DNA of 64,000 nt from Haloferax mediterranei ATCC 33500 (GTDB lineage: Archaea; Halobacteriota; Halobacteria; Halobacteriales; Haloferacaceae). A program made the translations under genes and the position numbers. The notes under the pieces were generated by a model. The model was not told where the DNA came from, ran no database searches, and saw only the letters and a list, made by a program, of their open reading frames with translations. Shown here piece after piece: positions 35,811 to 45,842 of the stretch. The stretch spans positions 496,001 through 560,000 of the forward strand of contig NC_017941.2 of NCBI RefSeq assembly GCF_000306765.2, given 5' to 3'. Position 1 is the first letter of the stretch. Every line of letters begins with the position of its first letter.

Positions 35811-37520
35811 ATGACCGACACACCACTTATTCGCGTCGAGGACTACTCGTTTCGCTATCCCGGCAGCGACGAGTTCGTTCTCGACGGCGCGAACCTCTCG
35901 GTTGCGTCAGGAGAGTTTCTCGCCGTTCTCGGTGGGAATGGAAGCGGCAAGACGACCCTCTGTAAGACGTTCAACGGGGTGATTCCCCACTTCTTCGAGG
36001 GCGAGCGCGACGGACGCGTCGTCGTCGACGGAATCGACACGGAGTCCGCCGACGTCGGCACGCTCTCGGAGCGAGTCGGCTACGTCTATCAGGATTTCGA
36101 GAACCAACTCGTCCAGCCGACCGTTCGGCGCGACGTCGAGTTCGGCCTGCTGAACTACGGTTTTCCCGACTATCACGAGCGCGCCCAACACGCCCTCGAT
36201 CTGCTGGATATCCCCCACCTCGCGGAGCAGTTCATCTGGGAGTTGAGCGGCGGCCAGAAGCACCTCGCGGCAATCGCTGGCGTTCTGGCGCTCGACCCGG
36301 AGGTACTTGTCGTCGACGAACCGGCGGCACAGCTCGACCCGCAGCACGCAGCAGATGTCTACGACCGTCTCAAACGCCTCAACGAGGACGGCCGCACGGT
36401 TGTCGTCATCGAACACGACACCGAGTTCGTCGCCGAGCACGCCGACCGAGTCGCCCTCGTCGACGACGGCCGCCTCCGTTGGTCCAAACCGACGTTGGAG
36501 GCGTTGAACTGCCTCGATGACCTTCGCGAGCGTGACATCCATCCGCCACAAGTGACTGAACTCGCCAGCCGCCTCGACGTTCGAACCAGCGCGACCGACC
36601 GACGTGAATATCCGATTACGGTCGATGAGTTCGTCAACGCGCTCGGCTCCCGCCAGCCGATAGCGCCGGACGGGGGGGCTGCTGGCGAGTGCCCGTCTCG
36701 TTCGGGCAGTCCGATTCTCGAACTCGACGACGTGACCTACCGGTATCAGACGATGAACCCCGGCAGCGCTACACCCGTTCTCGATGAGCTCTGCCTGTCG
36801 GTTCATCGCGGGGAGAACGTCGCATTGGTCGGAGCCAACGGCTCCGGTAAGTCGACACTGATGAAACTGATCACGGGTCTCATCCGCCCAGACGACGGGC
36901 GTGTCGACGTTCTCGGTAAGGACACGCGCGAAACGTCTCCCGAAACACTAGCGGACGACGTCGTATACATCCACCAGCAGCCAGAAGAGATGTTCATCGA
37001 GGATTCAATCGAGGCGGATATTAGCTACTATCTCCGTCAGCGCGACCACCAAGACCTCGACATCGTCGAGGAGGTTCTCGACTACCTCGACCTCCGTCAC
37101 CTTCGCGACCAGGACGGCCGACTGCTGTCGGTCGGCCAGCAACGGCGGGCATCGCTCGCAATCGGGTTGGCGATGCAACCCACGCTCGTCATGCTCGATG
37201 AGCCGACTGGGTGTCTCGACATGGAGAGCCGAAGAGAAGTCACGCGCATGCTCGGGCGGGTCGACGACCGCGTGGAGTCCGTCGTCGTCGCGACACACGA
37301 CCTCCAGTTCGTCGCGTCGTGGGCGGACCGCGTGATTGTCCTCGACCGCGGGTCCGTCGTCGCTGATGCACCCCCAGATACGGTACTGACTGACTCGTCA
37401 CTTGAGCGGTCGACATCGCTTCGGCCGCCGCAACCCGTCGAAGTCAGTCGGCGGGTCGGCATCGACCCGCCCGCGACGACGATCACAGAACTCGCCACGC
37501 GCCTTGGGGGAGACTCATGA
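35811..37520 (+). CDS. ECF transporter ATPase, fused EcfA1-EcfA2
   Basis: 569 residues with two ABC domains. First: Walker A GGNGSGKTT, signature LSGGQKHLAA, Walker B VLVVDEPAAQLD (residues ~1-220). Second: GANGSGKST, the signature appears as LSVGQQRRAS, Walker B LVMLDEPTGCLD. The second signature has Val for Gly (LSVGQ). Single-polypeptide fusion of the two ECF ATPases. 4-base overlap with ecfT. Confidence 0.9.
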   Translation: MTDTPLIRVEDYSFRYPGSDEFVLDGANLSVASGEFLAVLGGNGSGKTTLCKTFNGVIPHFFEGERDGRVVVDGIDTESADVGTLSERVGYVYQDFENQLVQPTVRRDVEFGLLNYGFPDYHERAQHALDLLDIPHLAEQFIWELSGGQKHLAAIAGVLALDPEVLVVDEPAAQLDPQHAADVYDRLKRLNEDGRTVVVIEHDTEFVAEHADRVALVDDGRLRWSKPTLEALNCLDDLRERDIHPPQVTELASRLDVRTSATDRREYPITVDEFVNALGSRQPIAPDGGAAGECPSRSGSPILELDDVTYRYQTMNPGSATPVLDELCLSVHRGENVALVGANGSGKSTLMKLITGLIRPDDGRVDVLGKDTRETSPETLADDVVYIHQQPEEMFIEDSIEADISYYLRQRDHQDLDIVEEVLDYLDLRHLRDQDGRLLSVGQQRRASLAIGLAMQPTLVMLDEPTGCLDMESRREVTRMLGRVDDRVESVVVATHDLQFVASWADRVIVLDRGSVVADAPPDTVLTDSSLERSTSLRPPQPVEVSRRVGIDPPATTITELATRLGGDS

Positions 37521-38347
37521 GCACCAGCAGCCGCTGGTTATCGATCGACCGTGTTCGCGTAGAGCTCATGCGTATCGCCCACAGCGACGACGACGCGTTT
37601 CTCAACACTCTCGACCCACGGGTGCTCCTCGGCTGGTATGTCGTGTTCGTGTCGGTCCCGTGGATGTTCTACGATACGCTCGTCCTCGGGACGCTTCTTG
37701 CGTTTATGGGTGCGCTAGTCGTCATCTCACGCGTGAATCGGGTTTTGCTCGCCGTGCTCACGTTTGGAATGGTCTCGAACCTCGTGTTTTTCGGGGTGGT
37801 CGTCTGGCTTACCGGTGGAGACGCAATCGGGGCCGTCTCGGCGCTCGTCCCCTATAATCTGAAGATGGCGAGCATCTCCCTCGCGAGCGTCGCTGTCTTC
37901 ACCACGATGAGTCCCTCGCGATTGAGCAAAGCGTTACTGAGCTTCGGGATTCCTCGCCGATTCACGTTCTCACTCGCGTACGGATACCGGATGTTACCGG
38001 TTCTACTCGAAGAATACCGGGATATCGTCCACGCGATTCGGCTCCGAAGCAGCGGTCCCGAGACGGATGGCCTTCTTCGCTGGCGTCATTGGTTCCACCT
38101 GCTGAAGATCGGGGTTCGCGCGTTCTACCCGCTGATATTCGACGTCGCCAAACGGAGTCGCGTGACAGTCGAGGCGATGGAAACGCGCGGTTTTTCGCAG
38201 TCACTCGGCAACCCCGACAGTCGTCGCCTTCGTCTCGCGACGCTCAACACATCAGTACGTGACTGGTCGTTCATCGGCCTCTCTGTCGTCTTCCTCGTGT
38301 TTCTGTTTTGGCTCCGGACGACGACGTTCTTCCCGGCCGTACGATGA
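37517..38347 (+). CDS. ECF transporter transmembrane component EcfT
   Basis: 276 residues, 5-6 membrane spans (VLLGWYVVFVSVPWMFY, AVLTFGMVSNLVFFGVV). CbiQ/EcfT coupling helices AIRLRSSGPE and SRVTVEAMETRGF carry the A-R-[SG] type motifs that couple to the ATPase. Overlaps the ATPase gene by ATGA. Confidence 0.87.
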   Translation: MSTSSRWLSIDRVRVELMRIAHSDDDAFLNTLDPRVLLGWYVVFVSVPWMFYDTLVLGTLLAFMGALVVISRVNRVLLAVLTFGMVSNLVFFGVVVWLTGGDAIGAVSALVPYNLKMASISLASVAVFTTMSPSRLSKALLSFGIPRRFTFSLAYGYRMLPVLLEEYRDIVHAIRLRSSGPETDGLLRWRHWFHLLKIGVRAFYPLIFDVAKRSRVTVEAMETRGFSQSLGNPDSRRLRLATLNTSVRDWSFIGLSVVFLVFLFWLRTTTFFPAVR

Positions 38348-38460
38348 ACGACATCCTGCAGGCTAGAATCACGTGGTTCGCGCTTTCACCACGAGCGCTC
38401 ACTCGTTTCACTCACGAGTGCGGGGAGAGAAATGACATCTCAGACACCACCGACGAGTAA
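38344..38460 (+). CDS. Possible 38-residue product coupled to ecfT
   Basis: An ATG overlapping the ecfT stop by ATGA opens a 38-residue frame (starting MNDILQARITWFALSP and ending DISDTTDE). Coupling suggests translation, but the sequence is short and has no family. An inverted repeat CACTCGT-N7-ACGAGTG lies inside it. Chance is possible. Confidence 0.3.
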   Translation: MNDILQARITWFALSPRALTRFTHECGERNDISDTTDE

Positions 38461-38472
38461 GGTGTGACAGCG

Positions 38473-39477
38473 CTACTGCATCGATTCGAGAGTAAACTCA
38501 ACCTCGAACGAGAGCGTCGATTCTGGCCCACCACGGGTCTCATAGTAGTCTAAGGAGTCGGTAAGACGGTATCTCCCCGGGTGAGGCGGCACCGTGTACT
38601 CGGGGTGACGAGTTGTTTCACTCGGGAGCACTTCGTAGCGACGAGTAATGCGCTCACATGGCTGCAATTTCGTAATCTTACCAATGCTACACACGGCGAG
38701 TCCTCGTTCAGAGAAGTTGACACAGCCTTCCTCCTCGTACTCTCGCCAGAGGAGGAATCGACCTTCGTCTTCGGTGGCGTCCCCGTATACCATCCCAAAC
38801 GGTGGCACAGTCCCCGAGAACACGCGTTGCGTCGTTTGACTCGTGTTGGTCAGCGTGAGTGCAATCGCTCCGGGGCTGTCTTTCGAGACGGTGTCGTCTA
38901 CAATCGCGGCGTTGAACTCTAAGGCGGGCGGTCGGTCTGGATGGGTTCGATGCAGGGTTAGCCCGACATGCGTGTACGTCTCGTCCTCCGAGACACCGGT
39001 AAAGAAGTCCACGCGTCCGACCGTATCGGCCAGCCCATCGGGAAGCGTGTTCGAGCGCCACTCACCCGTCCGAATGGCGGTCTCGATTGCACTCCGAACC
39101 TTTTCATCGTCAATCTCGGAGATATCCTTCACTACTTGTTCTTCGCCCGTACGCTCTTCTTCTTCCGTAACCGCATCGCTGGAGTAGAACGCCGACGGTT
39201 CGAGGATATACTTGGCAGACGGCCGGTCGATGTCTGTCGACTCCGTGAGGTCAGTCAGTGTGTATTCCGCATCTGTTTCAGTCTCGCCTGTTGATTCTGT
39301 GGAAGGTGTTTCAGTCTCCTTGTCACACGTCGCTGTTGGGTGCGCCGTAGTGGTTGTCGAGTTTGGCGTCTCGGTGGCCGCTGAAGAGGCTGTTGTGCTA
39401 TTCGCTCGCGGAGGCGACACTCCGAGACATCCTGCTGAGAGGGCACCAATACCGGCGAGGAGGGCGCGACGGTGCAT
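38473..39477 (-). CDS. Lipoprotein, unknown function
   Basis: 334 residues from the ATG at 39477 (a GTG at 39483 would add two). Signal MHRRALLAGIGAL, lipobox ending at Cys17 (LSAGC), then a Ser/Thr-rich linker and a folded domain from ~residue 75. The last part has a beta-rich, Ig-like DUF-type pattern (GAIALTLTNTSQTTQRVFSG). No family recognised. Confidence 0.75.
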   Translation of the reverse strand: MHRRALLAGIGALSAGCLGVSPPRANSTTASSAATETPNSTTTTAHPTATCDKETETPSTESTGETETDAEYTLTDLTESTDIDRPSAKYILEPSAFYSSDAVTEEEERTGEEQVVKDISEIDDEKVRSAIETAIRTGEWRSNTLPDGLADTVGRVDFFTGVSEDETYTHVGLTLHRTHPDRPPALEFNAAIVDDTVSKDSPGAIALTLTNTSQTTQRVFSGTVPPFGMVYGDATEDEGRFLLWREYEEEGCVNFSERGLAVCSIGKITKLQPCERITRRYEVLPSETTRHPEYTVPPHPGRYRLTDSLDYYETRGGPESTLSFEVEFTLESMQ

Positions 39478-39554
39478 ATGCACTCACTGTCATCTGCTAC
39501 CAAGTGTTTTCTGCTATCTGAATACATACACGTTTTGTGGAGCCTCTTGCGCGC

Positions 39555-40034
39555 CTACGCGAAGACATCCTCGAAGTCGTTGCGAATGAAGTACCGAACC
39601 CAGTTGCCGTAGGTCCGGTCGGCCGGGTGGTCGGCGACCTGTTCGTACTGGACGATGCCGTCTTCGTCGACGACGTAGGTGCCGGAAATACCTGTCACGC
39701 CGTGGCTGGTCTCTTCGATGCCACTGTACTGTGCTGCGACCTCGCCATCGGGGTCCGCAGCGAGCTGGAAATCGAAGTCGAAGCGGTCCCGCATCTCCCT
39801 CACATCGCCGAGGTCACTCGTGATGACCGGAAGTATGTCGACACCGTCGTTGAACCAGAGGTCGTAGGAAACTTGGCTGAACGTCTGGAGTTGTTCGGTG
39901 CAGAACGAACACCAGTAACCACGGTTAATGAGGACGACTGTCGGTCCACTTTCCAGCGTCTCGGAGAGGGTAATTTCGTCGCCAGCGGTGCGTTCGAGCG
40001 TGAAGTCTGGGGCGTCGCTTCCTTGGAGACTCAT
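39555..40034 (-). CDS. Peroxiredoxin-like redoxin (AhpC/TSA superfamily)
   Basis: 159 residues from the ATG at 40034. SDAPDFTLERTAGDEITLS start and INRGYWCSFCTEQLQTF, where the CxxC replaces the usual single peroxidatic Cys as in Prx-like2 or TlpA types. Probably cytoplasmic thiol peroxidase or disulfide reductase. Divergent from the cobalamin operon. Confidence 0.83.
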   Translation of the reverse strand: MSLQGSDAPDFTLERTAGDEITLSETLESGPTVVLINRGYWCSFCTEQLQTFSQVSYDLWFNDGVDILPVITSDLGDVREMRDRFDFDFQLAADPDGEVAAQYSGIEETSHGVTGISGTYVVDEDGIVQYEQVADHPADRTYGNWVRYFIRNDFEDVFA

Positions 40035-40153
40035 TACCCGATTCGACGACCTGCCCGAACCTATAGGCATGGCGGTCGGACAGTCCGGGCGCAAAATCAC
40101 TTGTACGCACCCGCTTCGCTGCATTCAAGTAGAATTTCACCAATACAAACCTA

Positions 40154-40789
40154 GTGGCAGTTACGTTCGACCTCTTCGGCACGCTCGTCGACGCCGAATA
40201 TCCAGTAGACCCGGGGACTGCCGTCGCTGACGCTCTTCGCGAGTACGGTGTTGCGGTTCCCGATGACTGGGACGACGCCTACCGTGAGGTCCACATCGAC
40301 GCCCCCGAGGGTGCAGAGGTCCCGCTTCCGGCCCACGTCGCGGCAGCACTCCGTTCGCGGGGTGTCGAGTCGCCGGACAACGCCGCCCGCCGCGCAGTTA
40401 TCACTGCGTTCGACCCCGAGGTGACGACACGCCCCGGTGCGGTTGAGGCGGTTTCGGCTGCCCGCGAGGCCGGTCCCGTCGGCCTCCTCTCGAACTGTTC
40501 GGTTCCCGAACTCGTCGCACGGACGCTCATCCGGTCTGACCTCGACCGACGCGGGTTCGACAGCATCACCACGAGTGTCGCCTGCGGCTGGCGAAAACCG
40601 AACGAGCAGGCGTTCGAGGCGGCCGCTCGCGGTCTCGACGTCGACGCATCCGAGTTGGTTCACGTCGGCGACGACCCCGACGCCGACGGCGGTGTCGAAG
40701 CAGTCGGCGGTCGGTTCGTGAACCTCGAAGCGACGACGCTCGATGCGCTCGCAACACGGTTACGTGCCGGGGAGGACCCGTGCCCGTGA
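40154..40789 (+). CDS. HAD-superfamily hydrolase heading the cobalamin operon
   Basis: 211 residues from the GTG at 40154. HAD motif I FDLFGTLVDAE, motif II Ser in LLSNCS, motif III Lys in GWRKPNE, motif IV HVGDDPDADGG. Its stop is 10 bases inside cbiB, so it is co-translated with the cobalamin genes. No alpha-ribazole-phosphate phosphatase is seen in this operon, and this HAD protein could fill that step (inference). Confidence 0.85.
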   Translation: MAVTFDLFGTLVDAEYPVDPGTAVADALREYGVAVPDDWDDAYREVHIDAPEGAEVPLPAHVAAALRSRGVESPDNAARRAVITAFDPEVTTRPGAVEAVSAAREAGPVGLLSNCSVPELVARTLIRSDLDRRGFDSITTSVACGWRKPNEQAFEAAARGLDVDASELVHVGDDPDADGGVEAVGGRFVNLEATTLDALATRLRAGEDPCP

Positions 40790-41688
40790 CAGCCACGGTC
40801 GCCGTCGCTATCGCTGCTGGGCTGGACCGACTCCTCGCCGAACCACCGGCCCGGATTCATCCCGTCGCGCTGTTCGGAAACGTCGTTGCACCCCTCGACC
40901 GCGAGTGGGAACATCCCACCAGAGTCGGCGCGCTCGCTGCGCTCGTTCTCCCAGCACTCGCTGCGGGAGTGGTCTCGGGCGCGACGTGGGGTGCATCGCT
41001 CGCATCGCCGTGGGCCGGCGCAGTCGTCGCCGCGCTCGCCCTCTTTTCGACGACCAGTCTTCGGATGCTGCTCGACGCAGCGGAGACCGTCGTGTCGGCG
41101 ACGGCGACCGCAACCGACCTCGATACCGCCCGCGGTGAGCTTCGTGCCCTCGCCGGACGCGACCCGGCATCGCTCTCTGCTGGCGAGATTCGAAGCGCCG
41201 CCGTCGAGAGCGCGGCCGAAAACCTCGCTGACGGACTGGTCGCCCCGCTGCTCGCGTTTACGCTCGTCGTCCCGTTTTCGCTCCCGCTCGCGGTTGGGGC
41301 GGCAGCGTGGGTGAAGGGCGTCAACACGCTTGATTCGATGCTCGGGTACCGACACAAGCCGGTCGGTCGCGTTCCGGCGCGTCTCGATGACGCGGTAATG
41401 TGGCTTCCGGCGCGTCTCTCGGCCGTCTTACTCGCCATCGGCGCTGGTTCGCCCGGCGCGCTTTCGCGGGTCAGCCCGCTCGCTCGTCGTCCGGCCTCGC
41501 CCAACTCGGGTTGGCCCATGGCGACGCTCGCAGTCCTCCTCGAAACGCGATTAGAAAAGCCCGGACACTACCTGCTCGACGCTGGCGCTGACTTCCCGGA
41601 CACGGCGACTGCGGCACGAGGGATTCGCCTCGTCGCCCGTGCCGGACTCATCGCGTTCGTTCTCGCGGGGGTGGTTGCGTGGTTCTGA
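40780..41688 (+). CDS. cbiB: Adenosylcobinamide-phosphate synthase CbiB
   Basis: 302 residues, starting GTG at 40780. N-terminal RLLAEPPARIHPVALFG, and the family marker AAVESAAENLADGLVAPLL, followed by WVKGVNTLDSMLGYRHKP. Membrane protein that joins (R)-1-aminopropanol-2-phosphate to adenosylcobyric acid in cobalamin assembly. Overlaps both neighbours. Confidence 0.93.
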   Translation: MPVTATVAVAIAAGLDRLLAEPPARIHPVALFGNVVAPLDREWEHPTRVGALAALVLPALAAGVVSGATWGASLASPWAGAVVAALALFSTTSLRMLLDAAETVVSATATATDLDTARGELRALAGRDPASLSAGEIRSAAVESAAENLADGLVAPLLAFTLVVPFSLPLAVGAAAWVKGVNTLDSMLGYRHKPVGRVPARLDDAVMWLPARLSAVLLAIGAGSPGALSRVSPLARRPASPNSGWPMATLAVLLETRLEKPGHYLLDAGADFPDTATAARGIRLVARAGLIAFVLAGVVAWF

Positions 41689-42443
41689 CCGCAGTCCGCG
41701 GCGGGCTTGGCTTCCTCACGCGACTTCCCGGCGGTGATGGCGAAGCCGAGTGGGACTCCTTCAGGCGGTCTCCGGTCGCGTTCCCGCTTGTCGGCTACAT
41801 CGTCGGCGGACTCGCCGCAGTTCCGTTCGTGCTTCCGGTTCCGGTTCCGACGGCGGCCGCGCTGTACCTCGTCACACTGTATCTCGTGACCGGCGTCACC
41901 CACGCCGATGGGCTCGCAGACCTCGGCGATGCCGCCGTGGTTCACGGAGATGCTGAGCGCCGTCTTTCGGTCCTGAAAGACTCGCAAACGGGTGTCGGCG
42001 GCCTGCTCGCGCTCGGATTGACGCTCGTCGTCCTCGGTCTCGGCGCGCTCGGACTCGCCGGTTTGGGTGGACGTCTCGCATTCACCCCAGCCGTCGCAAT
42101 CGCCGTCGCCGCCGAAGTCGGCGCGAAGACCGGAATGGCGACCTTGGTCTGTCTCGGCGAACCTGCGCACGAGGGCTTGGGATCCGCACTCGTCGGTGAG
42201 AACGGACAATCTGGCCTTTTTGCCGTCGCTGTTGCGTGTCTTCCGGTGGCCGCGCTGGCACTGTTAGCGGGTGGGCTGGGAGTTATCGCAGCCCTCGTCT
42301 GCGGCCCTGTGGTCGCACTCGCCCTTCGCTCGTGGGGCCGCACAAAACTCGGCGGCGTCTCGGGCGACCTGCTTGGCGCGACGAACGAACTCGCTCGCGC
42401 CGCGGCGATTCACGTAGGGGTGGTGGCATGGACGCTCTTTTGA
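41679..42443 (+). CDS. cobS: Adenosylcobinamide-GDP ribazoletransferase CobS
   Basis: 254 residues, starting GTG at 41679, inside the end of cbiB. CobS signature GLGFLTRLPG at the N-terminus, then VTGVTHADGLADLGDA and GDAERRLSVLKD. Integral membrane enzyme of the nucleotide-loop pathway that couples GDP-cobinamide to alpha-ribazole. Confidence 0.92.
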   Translation: MVLTAVRGGLGFLTRLPGGDGEAEWDSFRRSPVAFPLVGYIVGGLAAVPFVLPVPVPTAAALYLVTLYLVTGVTHADGLADLGDAAVVHGDAERRLSVLKDSQTGVGGLLALGLTLVVLGLGALGLAGLGGRLAFTPAVAIAVAAEVGAKTGMATLVCLGEPAHEGLGSALVGENGQSGLFAVAVACLPVAALALLAGGLGVIAALVCGPVVALALRSWGRTKLGGVSGDLLGATNELARAAAIHVGVVAWTLF

Positions 42444-43027
42444 TGTGCGGTGGCCGCGGTACGCGCCTCGACGCAGCGGTCGAAAAGCCCCTCGTCGATA
42501 TCTGCGGCCGGCCCATGCTCGACCGCATCGCCGAGGCGCTCCACCGCTCCCGCGTCGAGACCGTCCACGCGGTCACATCGCCGCACACGCCGAACACCCG
42601 CACGCGAGCGAGCGACCTCGGACTGCACTGTATCGATGCTCCTGGCGACGGTTACGTCTCCGACCTCGGATTCGCGCTTGAGCGCGTCTCGCGGCCGGTC
42701 GTGACCGTCGTTGCCGACCTCCCGCTGTTGCTTCCCGACCACGTCGACGCGGTCATGGAGGCCGCAGCGGGCGGGTCGTTGACAGCGTGCGTCCCCGTCG
42801 AACTGAAACAGACGCTCGGGGCCAGTCTCGACGACTCCCTCGTCTTCGACTACCAGGGAACCGCCGTCTGCCCGACTGGATTGGGCGTTATTGGGACGAA
42901 AACTGACACCACACAATCCGATTCCACAGACACTGATTCAACCATGTACCTCACATCCGACACCAAACTTGCACTCAACGTGAATCGTCCGACAGATATC
43001 GCGCTCGCGGAGGAACGATGCGAGTAA
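42428..43027 (+). CDS. cobY: Adenosylcobinamide-phosphate guanylyltransferase CobY
   Basis: 199 residues from the ATG at 42428, which overlaps the cobS stop by 16 bases. Nucleotide-binding [17 protein letters not shown], then [13 protein letters not shown]. Archaeal non-orthologous replacement of bacterial CobU. A Thr/Asp/Ser-rich insert lies before the C-terminal [13 protein letters not shown]. Confidence 0.9.
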   Translation: MDALLMCGGRGTRLDAAVEKPLVDICGRPMLDRIAEALHRSRVETVHAVTSPHTPNTRTRASDLGLHCIDAPGDGYVSDLGFALERVSRPVVTVVADLPLLLPDHVDAVMEAAAGGSLTACVPVELKQTLGASLDDSLVFDYQGTAVCPTGLGVIGTKTDTTQSDSTDTDSTMYLTSDTKLALNVNRPTDIALAEERCE

Positions 43028-44028
43028 TCCTCGTCGCCGGAACGACCCAGACGGCCACGATTCCCGGCATCAGCGCCGCGGGTGCGGACCCGTCGCTCGT
43101 CGGTCACACCCCGAGCGCCGACGCGGAAATCATCGAATACGGAGAGACCGTCCGCTCGCCGGTGACGCCGGTCAGTCCGACGGGCTGTCCGACACCCGCG
43201 GCTATCACTCGCGCCGTCCGCGAACTCACCGGATTCGACGTACTCACCGTCGACGCCGGTCTCGTGGAACCGACCGCCACACCGACCATCGACGTGGGTG
43301 CGCGGCCGGGCCGCGACATCCGCGAAAGCGAGCCGGTTCCGACTGCTCCCGGTGCGTTCGAGGCCGCTCGGCGGATGGGCAAGGCGCTCCCGGAAGACGA
43401 ACTCGTCATCGGCGAGACCGTCCCCGGCGGGACGACGACCGCACTCGCCGTGCTCCGCGCGCTCGGCGAGACGTTCCCTGTCTCGTCGTCGCTCCCGGAG
43501 AACCCGACGAGCCTCAAGGAAGAAGTCGTCGCAGAGGCGCTCGAATCGAGCGGTATGGAACCCGGCTCAGCGGCCCACAAACCCGAACTCGCCGCGCGGT
43601 ACCTCGGTGACCCCGTCCTCCCGGTCGTTGCCGGACTCACCGTCGGGGCACTCGAAGCCGACATCGACGTAACCCTCGGCGGAGGGACGCAACTCCTCTC
43701 GGCGGCCGCGCTCGTCCGACACGCCGGTGCCGACGGCGACCTGTCGCTTGCGACGACTTCCTACCTCGCAGAAGACGTACCGGAACTCGAAGCCGCGGCC
43801 GAAGCGCTCGACCTCGACGTGACCGTCACCGACCCCGGATTCGAGGCGCACCCGCTCGACCGCTACGCGGCCGGTGAGGCCAAAGAAGGAGCGGGCATGG
43901 GCGGTGCGCTCATGCTCGCCGACCGGATGGGCGTCCTCGACGATGTGGAGGCGGCGACGCTGGACGTGCTCTCGCGGTTGGACCCCGAAGCCGTCGACGC
44001 TGTCGACGGAGTCGAAGATGGAGCCTGA
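43018..44028 (+). CDS. cobT: Archaeal CobT-type phosphoribosyltransferase (UPF0284)
   Basis: 336 residues. Archaeal TIGR00303 CobT type: [20 protein letters not shown] start, [15 protein letters not shown] centre, [15 protein letters not shown] and [15 protein letters not shown] near the end. Makes alpha-ribazole phosphate from nicotinate mononucleotide and the lower ligand. 10-base overlap with cobY. Confidence 0.9.
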   Translation: MRVILVAGTTQTATIPGISAAGADPSLVGHTPSADAEIIEYGETVRSPVTPVSPTGCPTPAAITRAVRELTGFDVLTVDAGLVEPTATPTIDVGARPGRDIRESEPVPTAPGAFEAARRMGKALPEDELVIGETVPGGTTTALAVLRALGETFPVSSSLPENPTSLKEEVVAEALESSGMEPGSAAHKPELAARYLGDPVLPVVAGLTVGALEADIDVTLGGGTQLLSAAALVRHAGADGDLSLATTSYLAEDVPELEAAAEALDLDVTVTDPGFEAHPLDRYAAGEAKEGAGMGGALMLADRMGVLDDVEAATLDVLSRLDPEAVDAVDGVEDGA

Positions 44029-45028
44029 AGCCGTTCGAACTGCCAGTCGGGTCCCTCACGGGGGAACAACCGACTCGACCGTCTTGGACTTCAGCGCGAA
44101 CACGAACCCCGAGCGACCCGACGGCGTCGATGACGTGTACGCCGACGCGCTCGATGCTTCGACCCGCTACCCCGACGACGACTACGCCGAGTTCCGAGCG
44201 GCCGCCGCCGACTACGTCGACTGTGACCCCGAGTCCGTCGTCCCGACAGCGGGTGGTCTCGAAGCGCTTCGACTCGCCTTCGAAGTCACGCTCGCAGCCG
44301 GTGATTCGGCGCTCGTCCCCGAACCGAGTTTCGGCGAGTACGACCACGAAATTCACCTGCAGGGTGCCGACCCTGTCCACGTCGCACACGACGAAATCCT
44401 CGACGCCGACCCGGGGGAACACGAGGTTGCGGTCGTCTGCACGCCGAACAACCCGACCGGTGAACTCGCCGATTCGGGTCGGCTCCGCGACTTTGCGGCC
44501 CGCTGTCGTGACGCCGGGACAGTCCTCGTCGTGGACGAAGCGTTTCTCGACTTCACCGACGCGCCGAGTCTCGCGGGCGAATCCGGCGTCATCGTCGCTC
44601 GGTCGCTGACCAAGATGTTCGGCCTGCCGGGTATCCGCGCCGGGTTCGCGGTCGCTACCGGTGACCTCGGCGAACGACTCGCCGTTGCTCGTCGGTCGTG
44701 GTCGCTGTCGACGCCTGCGGCCGCCGTCGGCGCACACTGCATGCGCGACACAGAGTTCGTCTCGCGAACCCGCGAGCGCGTCGCGACCGAGCGCGAGCGA
44801 CTTCGCGAGTCGCTGTCGGAACGGTTTGCAGTGTCCCCCTCTGACGCGCCGTTTCTCCTGTTGGACGTTGGCGACCGTGATGTCGATTCGGTCGTCGAAA
44901 CCGCCCGCCAGCGTGGTGTCGCCATCCGCGACGCGACCACCTTCCCGACGCTCGACTCGCACGTTCGCGTCGCGGTGAAGCGTCCGGACGAAAACGACGA
45001 ACTGCTCCGCGCGCTCGCCGATGTTTGA
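44018..45028 (+). CDS. cobD: L-threonine-O-3-phosphate decarboxylase CobD
   Basis: 336 residues from the ATG at 44018, overlapping cobT by 11 bases. Aminotransferase fold type I; PLP Schiff-base Lys199 in [26 protein letters not shown] and VVDEAFLDF conserved. Forms aminopropanol phosphate for CbiB. Confidence 0.92.
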   Translation: MEPEAVRTASRVPHGGTTDSTVLDFSANTNPERPDGVDDVYADALDASTRYPDDDYAEFRAAAADYVDCDPESVVPTAGGLEALRLAFEVTLAAGDSALVPEPSFGEYDHEIHLQGADPVHVAHDEILDADPGEHEVAVVCTPNNPTGELADSGRLRDFAARCRDAGTVLVVDEAFLDFTDAPSLAGESGVIVARSLTKMFGLPGIRAGFAVATGDLGERLAVARRSWSLSTPAAAVGAHCMRDTEFVSRTRERVATERERLRESLSERFAVSPSDAPFLLLDVGDRDVDSVVETARQRGVAIRDATTFPTLDSHVRVAVKRPDENDELLRALADV

Positions 45029-45743
45029 CACGACTCGCCGCGACGGCGTCTGCCGACTCTTCCGTCACGGGACGCGCTGGCTCTCGACGGGCTACGCCGG
45101 CGGCGAGTCTCGCGGTCCGGCCGCGTACAACATCACCGTTCCCGACGGCTGGCCGGAGACCGACCTCGACGCCTACATCCAGCGCCGGGTCTCGGATGCG
45201 GGGTTCGAAGAACCCGGCCCGACGCTTCTCACTGGCGTCGACCAACGACACGCTCGGCGTGCCCGGTTCGGGCCGGTCGAGGTCGTCGCCACCGCGGGCG
45301 TGTCGAACCCGGCGGAGTTGCCGACCGAGGTTGCGGGAGACGACGGCGACTATGGGTGGAACTCGCCTTCATCTCCTCCGATGTCGGGTGACTCGGTCGG
45401 CACGGTGAACGTCTTCGTCGGAACGACCCGCTCGCTGGAACCGGGCGCACTCTCGAATCTCGTTGCCGTCGCTGCCGAGGCGAAGGCGGCGACGCTACTC
45501 GCGCGGTGTAGCGCACCCGGAACGACGTCGGACGCGGTCATCGCCGCGTGCGACCCCGAAGGCGAGCCAGCGACGTTCTCGGGGAGCGCAACCGAAGTCG
45601 GTCACGCGGCGCGAGTCTGTGTCCGCGACGCGGTTCTGGCGAGTCTCGATTCACGATACGCGTCGAATTCGATGCCCCAGAGTGTCGATTCGGCAACCTA
45701 TGGTGTCGTAGCCGACGACAGCGCGACGGTCTCTACTATCTGA
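45021..45743 (+). CDS. cbiZ: Adenosylcobinamide amidohydrolase CbiZ
   Basis: 240 residues, overlapping cobD by 8 bases. CbiZ markers: STGYAGGESRGPAAYNI near the N-terminus, TAGVSNPAE and the AVAAEAKAATL segment. It opens the amide bond of salvaged pseudo-cobamides or cobinamide so that cobyric acid can re-enter the pathway. Last gene of the overlapping run; ~100 bases follow before the next. Confidence 0.9.
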   Translation: MFDTTRRDGVCRLFRHGTRWLSTGYAGGESRGPAAYNITVPDGWPETDLDAYIQRRVSDAGFEEPGPTLLTGVDQRHARRARFGPVEVVATAGVSNPAELPTEVAGDDGDYGWNSPSSPPMSGDSVGTVNVFVGTTRSLEPGALSNLVAVAAEAKAATLLARCSAPGTTSDAVIAACDPEGEPATFSGSATEVGHAARVCVRDAVLASLDSRYASNSMPQSVDSATYGVVADDSATVSTI

Positions 45744-45842
45744 GAACAGACGGAAAACGGCCATGCTGTCCGACAAATCGTTAGTGGTAACTAAATGAAC
45801 TACTAGGAAGGCTTGAATATCGTTGGCATCTAGCAGGTAGAC

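Noticed and set aside
43910..45031. 373-residue frame antisense to cobD
   Set aside because: Shadow of the CobD codons; no conserved motif.
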